A DNA stretch of 64,000 nt from an uncultured Christensenellaceae bacterium (GTDB lineage: Bacteria > Bacillota > Clostridia > Christensenellales > Aristaeellaceae). Each line of letters starts with the position of its first letter. The stretch's first letter is position 1. Positions 25,625-33,634 of the stretch are shown piece after piece. Below the pieces are notes generated by a model that was not told the origin of the DNA, searched no databases, and saw nothing but the letters and a program-made list of their open reading frames with translations. The position numbers and the translations under genes were made by a program. The DNA is taken from NCBI GenBank assembly GCA_905234985.1, contig CAJOJQ010000005.1:1-64000 (forward strand), written 5' to 3'.

Positions 25625-26594
25625 AGTAATGCACCCCCTTGGAAATAATCAGCGTAGCGACGCCGATAAAGGCCATGGCCACCGCGAAATAGATCCAGTT
25701 CATGGCGGATACGTGGCCGAATTCCAGCCGGTTCCATAGCTCGTTGATGCGCTCCATGACCCGGTTGTCGTTCTTCATGAAGAAGTCGATGATGGTGTAG
25801 ATGGCGTTCACCAGCAGCAGCGGGCTGACCATGGGGAAGGTAATTTTCCAGAACGCTTCCCAGGCGGTGCAGCCTTCCACGTCCGCCGCCTCGTACAGGG
25901 ACGGGGAAATGGCCTGCAGGCCGGAGAGGAACACGATGATCTGGATGCCGCTGGCCATGACGATGTCGTAGATGGCGTCGATCATCTGGAACAGCACGTC
26001 GAACACGCCGCTGCCCACCCCGGACACCGCCAGCAGATCCTGCAGGGTGGCGGACAGGTTCACGCCGGAGGCGGTGGCGATTTCCTCGTTGATGCCCTGC
26101 ATCATGTTGTAGAACTCATTCTGGCTTTCGATGCCGGGCAGCACGCCGGAGGACAGGATCACGGGCAGGAAGAAGATGGCGCGGGCCAGGGTCCTGCCCT
26201 TGAAATCCTGGTTCAGGATCACGGCGATGACGAAGGACAGCACCAGCGTAGCCACCGCGTTGATGGCCATGCGGGGGATTTCCTCCACCAGACGCATGTT
26301 GAAGTAGGGATCCACGCCCAGAGCGTACTTGAAATTCTCCAGGCCGATGAACTTCCGCTCAAAGCCGCCGCCTGCGGCCAGGGTTACGTTCTCGAAGCTC
26401 ATCCTGAACGAATCGATCAGCGGCACGAGCATGAACGTGAGGAAGCCGATAATGAAGGGCAGAATGAACATCACGCCGTGGCGGGCGTTCCGGGAGCGCA
26501 TGGTGCTGTACACGGAATTGCCGGGGATGAAGGTGAGGATGGACTCTCTCAGCCCCCAGCTTTTGCGCTTGTTTTTCTTATTCCGCGGGCTCAT
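25614..26594 (-). CDS. Carbohydrate ABC transporter permease (CUT1, MalF/LplB-like)
   Basis: A 326-residue permease starting with a basic cytoplasmic tail (PRNKKNKRK). About six helices follow, with an EAA-type loop in SLYEAADVEGCTAWEAF then WKITFPM. An unusual loop of about 50 residues between helices (around 155-205, with GINEEIATASGVN and VGSGVFD) is longer than in typical MalF-like permeases of this size. The start overlaps the stop of the DUF5696 gene as ATGA, and the stop overlaps the partner permease, so the three are probably translated together. Confidence 0.88.
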   Translation of the reverse strand: MSPRNKKNKRKSWGLRESILTFIPGNSVYSTMRSRNARHGVMFILPFIIGFLTFMLVPLIDSFRMSFENVTLAAGGGFERKFIGLENFKYALGVDPYFNMRLVEEIPRMAINAVATLVLSFVIAVILNQDFKGRTLARAIFFLPVILSSGVLPGIESQNEFYNMMQGINEEIATASGVNLSATLQDLLAVSGVGSGVFDVLFQMIDAIYDIVMASGIQIIVFLSGLQAISPSLYEAADVEGCTAWEAFWKITFPMVSPLLLVNAIYTIIDFFMKNDNRVMERINELWNRLEFGHVSAMNWIYFAVAMAFIGVATLIISKGVHYYED

Positions 26595-29185
26595 TTGGTT
26601 TCACCCCCTGTCACGATGTAGCTCCGGGCGGGAACGGTGGCGCCCGCCGCCGCGTAATCTTCCGTGCCGTAGTTGACGTACACCTTCGCGCCGTTTTCGT
26701 AAACGGTGACCTTCACTTCTCCGCTCAGGATCTCGTGGCCGGTGATGCGCTGCTGATTCAGCCCCGCCATGGCGGTCTGGTAATCGGCGATGATCTTCGC
26801 GGCGTCGTCCTTCCAGAAATCGTAGGTGGCGCCGTAGTAGTTGGTATGGAAGGTATCTTGTAGGATCTTGGCGTCCTCCGCCATGAAGCTGAAGTTCAGG
26901 CCCGCGCCGTATTCGGCGCACCGGAGCAGCTCGGTCTGCCAGTCGCTGTCCAGGTTGATGGCCTCGCCCGTGTAGTTCACCGTGCCGTGAATGGCGATCT
27001 GGTAGAAGGGCACGGAGGCGTCGATGATGGAATACGGGGTGCCCTCCAAATCCATGTCGGTGATCAGGTCGGCATAGGGCATAACGTAGTCGAAGCCTTC
27101 CTTAATCATCACCTTTTCCCCGGCGGCCCTGGCTTCCGCCACGGTGTCCAGGTTCATTTGCTTCACCTGTTCGCGGGTGGTGGTTCCCCTGGGGTTGTAG
27201 TCGCCGCTGAGGATGTAGCCGATATCCCGGAAAGCGATGCCGTCGGCCTTCGCGTTTTTCAGGAAGCTGATCAGGTTGCTGGCCTTATCCTGGGCGTAAT
27301 GGGGTTCCACCAGGTAGAAGGGATCAATAGCGTCGTAATCCATGGGCTGGAAGGTAATGGCGGAATAGGGATAGATTTTGATCTGCTCGCGGGTGGTGAA
27401 CCGGGCGGCGTCCCGGAAGGGGATGAAGCCCTGGAGGATGCCGCTCTTGTAGGCGAAGCAGGAAACGCCGTCGAAGTACAGGCTCACGCCCATGTCCTTC
27501 ACGTCGCTGATGAGCCGTTCCATGCCCCTGGTTCCGCCCAGTTCGCCCAGGACCCGAACGGAGGAAAGCACCTTCTGGTTCACGCCGCCGTTGCACCAGC
27601 CGGTGTAGCGCACGTTCAGGTTCTTCACGCCGCTCTGCACCAGATCGCGGATGATGTCCGCGGCCTGGGTGAAGGTGGTGGTGGCCTCCACGGAGTCCAC
27701 AGGCATGCCTAACTTCACCACTTTCTTGTCGATAGCGCCGATCATTTCCACGTTGACGGGCATATCCGCGCCGGCGTTTTGGTCGTTCAGCTCCGGATAC
27801 TTGGCCCGCAGATAATCGCCGTAGGCGTTGGCCATAGCCACATAGCTGTCGCTGTCGATGAAGCGGTAGCGCTGCACCACGGTGTCCTGGGGCAGTTCCT
27901 TTTCAAACATGTACACCAGGCGGGCCGTCTTGGCGGATACGTTGTACTTGTCGCTGTGCAGCACGGTATACTTGGCGCAGATCCAGTTGTAGCTGTTATA
28001 GCGCATGCTGATATCCGCCTGGATGCCGCCGTAGGAGGGCGCGCCCTCCATGATGCAGATGAAGGAGCCGCCGTTCTTGGCCATGCCGAAGACGGGGAAG
28101 GTGTTCTTGGTTTCGCTGACGACCTCCGTGCGCTCGCTGCCCCAGTCCCAGCCGTACAGGTTGGCGTAGTAGCTGTTCTGGGAGAGCTTGCCGTTGTTGT
28201 AGTTGATCAGCGCGCCGCCGCCCTCGGGAATGAACATGAAGCCCTCGTCCGCCGTGCCCGCCGCGCCGAACATGGGCAGCACAGTCACGCCAGTGATGGG
28301 GTATTCCGTCCGGTAGCGCATGGCCTGGTAAGGCACGCTGACCACGAAGTCGCCGCCCTCCAGCCGGTATTCCACGGTCACGTTGAAGATGGGGTTCAAG
28401 CTTTCCTCAACCCCGGCCACCAGCAGCATATCCTGCTCGTACTCCTCCTGGTTGTAGCCGGCGTCCGCAAACAGCTCCTGCAGCTTCTTTTTGTTGCTTT
28501 CGGAGGTGCTGCTGATGAGTACGTACAGAGCCTGGTTTTCCGCTTCGGGATACAGGGCCAGCAGGGCCTCGCGCTTGTCCGCCTCCATTTTGGCCACGCT
28601 CTCCGGGGTATAGGAGGTGTAGGCCTTGGAAACCCACAGCTTCACGTCGCTTGCCTTCATGCGGGAGGTGAAGTCCTGATAGCGTTCCGCCGTGATGGCC
28701 GTGGGGATCACATAAATCTTTTCGATTTTGCCCACGGAGTATTCCACGGCGACGCTGCCGTCCTGTCGCTGCTCCACGGTGTAGTTGCCGTTCTGGATGG
28801 AATACTGATAGTTGTTGTAGTCGATGACGCCGTCCGCGGAGGAATACGTCACCACCAGGGTGGACTGCAGCAGGTTTTTGTTGGCCGCCACGGCAATGGG
28901 ATCGCTGGCGGCGTTTTCCGGATTGGAACGCCACACCCGGCCCGTGGCCTTTTCGGTCAGCGTGAACTGGGTGGTGCCGGTGTCCAGCTCAAAAAGCAGG
29001 CTGTCGTTTTCCATGGTCAGCTTTTTGGGCTTTTCATCGAAATAGGAAATTTTCGGCGGGTTTTCCGTGACCGTTTCGCTCTGGGAGTACAGCGGAATGC
29101 CCACAAAGACGACCAGCGCCGCAATCAGCGCCAGCGCCACGGCCCACGGGATCAGGCGCCGCAGGATGGATTTTTCTTTGCGCAT
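26591..29185 (-). CDS. DUF5696 domain protein, exported and membrane-anchored
   Basis: An 864-residue protein with one N-terminal helix (about residues 10-31) and a large extracytoplasmic part. The N-terminal half is rich in beta structure and resembles a carbohydrate-processing domain (NDSLLFELDTGTTQF). The C-terminal half looks like a barrel of the kind found in glycoside hydrolases: YRFIDSDSYVAMANAYGDYL, NLNVRYTGWCNGG, LYFDGVSCFAYKSG, DGIAFRDIGYILSGDY. I recall this layout as DUF5696, found beside sugar transporters; no catalytic residue is established. Position between permease and Yip1-like genes suggests processing of the transported glycan at the cell surface. A strong GGAGGCGGTGAG site precedes the ATG. 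Confidence 0.75.
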   Translation of the reverse strand: MRKEKSILRRLIPWAVALALIAALVVFVGIPLYSQSETVTENPPKISYFDEKPKKLTMENDSLLFELDTGTTQFTLTEKATGRVWRSNPENAASDPIAVAANKNLLQSTLVVTYSSADGVIDYNNYQYSIQNGNYTVEQRQDGSVAVEYSVGKIEKIYVIPTAITAERYQDFTSRMKASDVKLWVSKAYTSYTPESVAKMEADKREALLALYPEAENQALYVLISSTSESNKKKLQELFADAGYNQEEYEQDMLLVAGVEESLNPIFNVTVEYRLEGGDFVVSVPYQAMRYRTEYPITGVTVLPMFGAAGTADEGFMFIPEGGGALINYNNGKLSQNSYYANLYGWDWGSERTEVVSETKNTFPVFGMAKNGGSFICIMEGAPSYGGIQADISMRYNSYNWICAKYTVLHSDKYNVSAKTARLVYMFEKELPQDTVVQRYRFIDSDSYVAMANAYGDYLRAKYPELNDQNAGADMPVNVEMIGAIDKKVVKLGMPVDSVEATTTFTQAADIIRDLVQSGVKNLNVRYTGWCNGGVNQKVLSSVRVLGELGGTRGMERLISDVKDMGVSLYFDGVSCFAYKSGILQGFIPFRDAARFTTREQIKIYPYSAITFQPMDYDAIDPFYLVEPHYAQDKASNLISFLKNAKADGIAFRDIGYILSGDYNPRGTTTREQVKQMNLDTVAEARAAGEKVMIKEGFDYVMPYADLITDMDLEGTPYSIIDASVPFYQIAIHGTVNYTGEAINLDSDWQTELLRCAEYGAGLNFSFMAEDAKILQDTFHTNYYGATYDFWKDDAAKIIADYQTAMAGLNQQRITGHEILSGEVKVTVYENGAKVYVNYGTEDYAAAGATVPARSYIVTGGETK

Positions 29186-29200
29186 CTTCTCACCGCCTCC

Positions 29201-29887
29201 TTAATATAGCCTGAACACGATTTCCCGGTACAGAGATACGAAGAAACCGATCGCGTCGCTCAAAAGGCTGAAAAACACCAGGATCAGGAACAGGATCACC
29301 AGCGCGCCGAAGATGGTGAAGAACAGGAAAATGAGCGTTTTCCCCGGGGAATAATCGTGTACCTGCATCAGGCCCACGAAAGCCAGGAACAGGCACCAGA
29401 TCACCGATACGCTGGCCAGCACGGAATAGTACGCCGCCTCGTCGAAGGAGATCATGTGGCTGATGAGGATCATGGGCAGCTGGATCAGCACGTAGGGCAC
29501 CAGCGCGTAGCACATGGCCATGTAGATGTCCTTGAACCGGCCCTTGCCGTCAAACAGCGTGGACAGCGCCCAGTTGCTCAGGCACAGGATCAGGAAGGGC
29601 AGCAAAAGGGACGCGCACTGCTCGTAAATGTTGATGTACTGGATGGGCGCGGTGATGAACTGGAAGTTGGTCAGCATCAGCCGCATCACGTAGGTGAGCA
29701 GGAACAGGAACAGCCAGGTGTGGGCGGCCAGCAGGCTGCCCCGCTTTTCATGCACCAGATCCCAAAAGCCGTCGAAGGGATGGAAAATCACGTAGGTGCC
29801 ATATTTGAGGGTGGCCAAATACCTGCGCCAGCCCTCTCCCCTTGCGCCCTGGGCGGATACGTTATCGAGCGACTTTGCGGCGTTCAT
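29201..29887 (-). CDS. Yip1-family integral membrane protein
   Basis: A 228-residue protein with five predicted membrane helices after a cytoplasmic segment. The stretch FHPFDGFWDLVHEKRGS is the typical entry to bacterial Yip1-domain proteins, and ALVPYVLIQLPM with a proline-rich helix also fits. The function of bacterial Yip1 proteins is not established; a scaffold or membrane-partner role for the neighbouring exported proteins is an inference. GGAGGTGGAAG precedes the ATG, and the start overlaps the end of the NHL-repeat gene by 26 bp. Confidence 0.75.
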   Translation of the reverse strand: MNAAKSLDNVSAQGARGEGWRRYLATLKYGTYVIFHPFDGFWDLVHEKRGSLLAAHTWLFLFLLTYVMRLMLTNFQFITAPIQYINIYEQCASLLLPFLILCLSNWALSTLFDGKGRFKDIYMAMCYALVPYVLIQLPMILISHMISFDEAAYYSVLASVSVIWCLFLAFVGLMQVHDYSPGKTLIFLFFTIFGALVILFLILVFFSLLSDAIGFFVSLYREIVFRLY

Positions 29888-31370
29888 ACGCTTCCACCTC
29901 CCATTTCATTTTCTTCACGCGGCCGACAGCCAGGGGGATGATCAGCAGGCAGGCTGCGATCGCCACGATCCAGCCGATGTTCTTTTCCACCATGACCTTG
30001 CGGTAATAGCGGTAGGCCCGACCGTAGTTTTCCCGGTCGTGGGCCATCTTGAAATACTCCATGGCCTCGCCGTACTTTTCCTGCCGCATCAGCGCCCGAC
30101 CGATGCCGATAAAGGCTAAATTGTAGTTGGCGTTCAGCTTCAGCACCTCGCGCCAGGTATCGGCGCTGCCGTCGTAATCGCCCTTTAAGTACTGGTCGCT
30201 GGCCTGATAGATCAGATTGCCGTACTCGGTGGGGGTGAACACGGTGATGCTGCATTCGTTTTCGTCTAAGCAGATCAGGTCGGTGCCCATATGCTCAATG
30301 GACACGGCGCCTAAGAACGCGCCTTCGCTGTTGCCCTTGGTGCCGAAAGCCCACAGCATGATGCCCTGGGGATCGTAGCCGAACAGGCGGCCCCTGGTGC
30401 GGTCAAAGGCGATATAGATATCGTTGTCCAGCACCGTGATATCCTTGAGCTTGGAGGGGCCGTATTCGATGCTTCCCTCCGTCCACTGCAATTCGCCGAT
30501 GGGGGGATAGCGGTCGTTTTTGATCAGGATATCGCTGCCGATGGCGTTCAGGCGTCGGATGGGCTTGGCCGCGTCGTACAGCAGTTCGTATTCGCTGAAC
30601 ACGGTGTTGGTGGCGTAGATGAAGCCTTCCTTGTCGATGTAGATGTTCTCGTACTCGGTGGGCACGAAGGACGCCTGCTGGGCGCGCTGCTCCTTGGTGG
30701 TGAAGAAGGTTTTCCAGATATAGTCCCACATATCGTACTTCACCGTGTTGGCCCCGATGAAGCCGGTGAAGGCGCCGTCCGCCTCGAATTTGACTAGGCC
30801 CTTGTTCACGTTGGTGGCCAGCACGAACACGCGGCCCACAGCGTCGGTCACGATCTTGCTGGGCAGGAAGCTGAGCTTCTGGTCGAAGGTGGAATCGTCG
30901 GGCTTTAAGAAGGACTGAATATAGTTCAGATCATTGTCGGCCTTGATCACCCGGTTGTTGTTGGTGTCGGCAATGTAGATATTGCCCTCGCTGTCCACGG
31001 ACACGTCGCTGGGGGTGCTGAAGGTTTCCGGTTCCGCGCCCGCCACGCGGTCAATGACGCGAACCAGGGAAAAATCCTTGCCCTCCCGGCGAAGCTGCAG
31101 CACGCGGTTGTTGCCCGTATCGCACACATACAGGTCGTTTTCGTGTACGAACAGGCTCTGGGGGCGGCGCATGGGCGTGTCCAGTTTCAGGCTGGCGCTG
31201 TAAATCACCTGATCCACCCGGTAGGCGTCCGGAGATTCCCGCAATTCGCCCCAATAATCGTAATTGTAGGTATACGTGCTGGAAACGCCGTCGTCCGCCA
31301 GGGCGCAGCCCAGGGGCAGAGCCAAAGTGAGAACAAGAAGCATCGCCAGCAGCCGGATCATTCTTTTCAC
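29862..31370 (-). CDS. Exported NHL-repeat protein with TPR region and C-terminal membrane anchor
   Basis: A protein of about 502 residues. A signal peptide (MKRMIRLLAMLLVLTLALP, probable cut after ALA) is followed by NHL/beta-propeller repeats: RPQSLFVHENDLYVCDTG then NNRVLQL, PSDVSVDSEGNIYIADT then NNNRV, and three or four weaker blades. A short helical TPR-like stretch (DTWREVLKLNANYNLAFIG then QEKYGEAMEYFKMA) precedes a transmembrane helix and a basic tail. It thus faces outwards from the membrane and may bind glycan or protein partners. The GTG at 31370 is the likely start, with GGGAGGGAG about 10 nt upstream; longer versions would read into the permease gene. Confidence 0.82.
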   Translation of the reverse strand: MKRMIRLLAMLLVLTLALPLGCALADDGVSSTYTYNYDYWGELRESPDAYRVDQVIYSASLKLDTPMRRPQSLFVHENDLYVCDTGNNRVLQLRREGKDFSLVRVIDRVAGAEPETFSTPSDVSVDSEGNIYIADTNNNRVIKADNDLNYIQSFLKPDDSTFDQKLSFLPSKIVTDAVGRVFVLATNVNKGLVKFEADGAFTGFIGANTVKYDMWDYIWKTFFTTKEQRAQQASFVPTEYENIYIDKEGFIYATNTVFSEYELLYDAAKPIRRLNAIGSDILIKNDRYPPIGELQWTEGSIEYGPSKLKDITVLDNDIYIAFDRTRGRLFGYDPQGIMLWAFGTKGNSEGAFLGAVSIEHMGTDLICLDENECSITVFTPTEYGNLIYQASDQYLKGDYDGSADTWREVLKLNANYNLAFIGIGRALMRQEKYGEAMEYFKMAHDRENYGRAYRYYRKVMVEKNIGWIVAIAACLLIIPLAVGRVKKMKWEVEAYERRKVAR

Positions 31371-31408
31371 TGTTTTTCTCCCTCCCATCTTATCGTTCAG
31401 GATCACCG

Positions 31409-32677
31409 TCAATCCTTCAGGCCCGAGCTGGCCATGGTTTCCACGATCTGGCCCTGGGAGAGGATGAAAATCGTAATGGGCACGATCATGACCACCACGG
31501 TGACCGCCGCGGCCTGGCCCGTGCGGGCGATGCCGCCGGCCTGAATCTGCTGCAAAGCGTACACCAGGGTCTTTTTGGACTCGGTGCGGATCACCGTGGC
31601 CGCGTTGGTGTTCCACAGGCTCTGCACGGAGAAGATGCTGATGGTCAGCCAGGCGGGCTTCACGTTGGGCATGACGATGGACCAGAAGATGCGCATTTCC
31701 CCCGCGCCGTCCAGGTGGGCCGCCTCGATCAGGGAATTGGGCAGACTCTCCATGAACTGCTTCATCAGGAACAGGCCGATGGGGGCGGCGAAGGCAGGCA
31801 GGATCACGGCCCAGTACGTGTCGATGATGCCGATCTTGCTCATGATGACGAAGTTGGGAATGCCCGTCACGTAACCGGTGAACATCAGGGCGGTGATAAC
31901 GATCTTGAAGAACGTTTTCCCGCCGGGGAAATCATACTTCGACAGCACGAACGCCGCCATGGACGCGATCAGCACGTGGCCGAAGGTGCCCACGAAGGTG
32001 ATGAACACCGTGTTGATCAGATAGCGGGAGAAGGGCACCCAGCTTTGGCCCATGGTAACGATCAGGTCGCTGAAATTGTCGAAGGTGGGATGGTCGGGAA
32101 ACACCTTGGGCGGGAAGCGGAACAGCTCGTCCAGGGGTTTCAGGGACGCCGCAATGGAGAACACCAGCGGGAACGCCATGGCCACGGCGATGATGAACAG
32201 CAGGGTGTAGATGCCCAAATCGCCCCAGAAGCTGCGGTTGGGCTTGCGGCGCTTGGGCTGCAAAAGAGTGATGAAGGCAAAGAAGCCGTAGATCACCAGG
32301 CCCGCGATGGCGATGACCCGGATCAGCAGCATGATGGACGACCAGCTGTTCAGCTTGGTCAGATCGTCCGCCGTGACCTCGGCAACGCCCTCCCTCGCCG
32401 TCTCGATGCCCTTGCCCAAGAACAGGATCAGGGAACGGGAAGTGGTTTTCAGATCCACGTTGGCCGTTTCGATGGCGTTAAACAGGAAATTGGAATACAC
32501 CAGCACGCCCGCCAGGAGCGCCAGGACGATCAGAGAGATGATAGCGAACTTTTTCTTGTTCAGCTTGGGCTTTTCTTCCTCGATCTCGCCCCGGAGCTGC
32601 GCCAGATAATGCAGCCGCGCCGCCCGGGACTGGGTTTTGGGCTGCTCGATTTTGACGATCGGTTTCTTCGTACTCAT
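31409..32677 (-). CDS. Carbohydrate ABC transporter permease with an extra N-terminal membrane domain
   Basis: A 422-residue MalG-like permease. Residues about 150-422 form the usual six-helix domain with the EAA loop SLIEAAHLDGAGEMRIF then WSIVMP. Residues 1-145 are an addition: a basic cytoplasmic segment (RAARLHYLAQLRGEIEEEK), two membrane helices (about 44-66 and 112-135) and an extracytoplasmic loop between them. Most CUT1 permeases are near 280-300 residues, so the extension is unusual. The ATG at 32677 overlaps the stop of the partner permease as ATGA and has AGGAAGG upstream. Confidence 0.87.
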   Translation of the reverse strand: MSTKKPIVKIEQPKTQSRAARLHYLAQLRGEIEEEKPKLNKKKFAIISLIVLALLAGVLVYSNFLFNAIETANVDLKTTSRSLILFLGKGIETAREGVAEVTADDLTKLNSWSSIMLLIRVIAIAGLVIYGFFAFITLLQPKRRKPNRSFWGDLGIYTLLFIIAVAMAFPLVFSIAASLKPLDELFRFPPKVFPDHPTFDNFSDLIVTMGQSWVPFSRYLINTVFITFVGTFGHVLIASMAAFVLSKYDFPGGKTFFKIVITALMFTGYVTGIPNFVIMSKIGIIDTYWAVILPAFAAPIGLFLMKQFMESLPNSLIEAAHLDGAGEMRIFWSIVMPNVKPAWLTISIFSVQSLWNTNAATVIRTESKKTLVYALQQIQAGGIARTGQAAAVTVVVMIVPITIFILSQGQIVETMASSGLKD

Positions 32678-33612
32678 GTGCCCACCTTCCTCAGCGCAGA
32701 CTGGATCACTTTGTTGCAAAGGAGCATAATCAGGAACAGCACCGTGGCGATGGCGGAGGCGTAGCCCATCTCAAACCGGGAGAAGCCATAGTCGAACAGG
32801 TGCGTCACGATGGTGCGGGCGGCGTAGTCCGTGCTGGGGTAGCCCGCCAGGGCGCGGGGCACGTCGCTGACGTTGAACGCGCCGGTGATGGACATGACCG
32901 CGCCGAAGAGCAGCATGGGCTTCATGCTGGGCAGGGTGATGAAGTACAGCTCCTGCCAGCGGTTGCGGATGCCGTCCACGTAGCCCGCTTCGTACATGGC
33001 GCGATCCACGCCCTGCAGGCCGGCCACGAAGGAGAGGAAGCCGGAACCCATGCTCATCCAGAGGCTGACGATGATGACCACCGGCAGAATGTACTTGGGG
33101 TCCAGCAGCCACAGATAGGGCGCGTCGATCAGGCCGAACTGAAGCAGGACGGAGTTCAGATAGCCGTAGGCGTCGCCGCGGAAAATGATGCTGAATACAG
33201 CGTAAGCGCCGCCCGCGATGGACGGGGCGTAGAAGACCACCACGGCGATGGTGCGCAGCCAGCGGGGCAGTTCGTTAATGAACCAGGCGAACAGGAAGGA
33301 AAGGATGTATCCCACAGGGCCGATGATCACGGCGATCACGAAGGTATTCTTCACCGCCGTCAGGAACACCTCGTCCTGCAAAACCAGGTTGATGTAGTTC
33401 TGGAAACCGATGAAGCGGGCGGGTTCCAGGATGTTGTAGTAGGTAAAGCTGTAATAAATTGAAGTGACGATGGGCAGGATGATGAAGGTGGTAAACAGCA
33501 CCGCGTAGGGCAGCAGGAACAGATAGCACACCTTCATCCGTTTGGCCTTGCCCCAGTTATAGTGCAGGTTTTCCCGTTTCATACTCCAGTATTTGCTCAA
33601 AGTAGACTGCAT
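32674..33612 (-). CDS. Carbohydrate ABC transporter permease (CUT1, MalF-like)
   Basis: A 312-residue permease with six helices; the hydrophobic core begins at CYLFLLPYAVLFTTFIILP. The EAA loop is degenerate but present as MYEAGYVDGIRNRWQEL then YFITLP, where glycine replaces the second alanine. A sugar-permease-like sequence, YSFTYYNILEPARFIGFQNY, precedes the second helix. It works with the downstream permease, to which it is coupled by a 4-bp overlap, and with the large solute-binding protein just upstream. A GGAGGAAAA site precedes the ATG. Confidence 0.9.
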   Translation of the reverse strand: MQSTLSKYWSMKRENLHYNWGKAKRMKVCYLFLLPYAVLFTTFIILPIVTSIYYSFTYYNILEPARFIGFQNYINLVLQDEVFLTAVKNTFVIAVIIGPVGYILSFLFAWFINELPRWLRTIAVVVFYAPSIAGGAYAVFSIIFRGDAYGYLNSVLLQFGLIDAPYLWLLDPKYILPVVIIVSLWMSMGSGFLSFVAGLQGVDRAMYEAGYVDGIRNRWQELYFITLPSMKPMLLFGAVMSITGAFNVSDVPRALAGYPSTDYAARTIVTHLFDYGFSRFEMGYASAIATVLFLIMLLCNKVIQSALRKVGT

Positions 33613-33634
33613 ACGGTTTTCCTCCTTTCTCCTC

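Noticed and set aside
27779-29209. Plus-strand open frame of about 476 codons opposite the DUF5696 gene
   Set aside because: Antisense frame without start signals; the minus-strand gene has a strong ribosome-binding site and operon overlaps.
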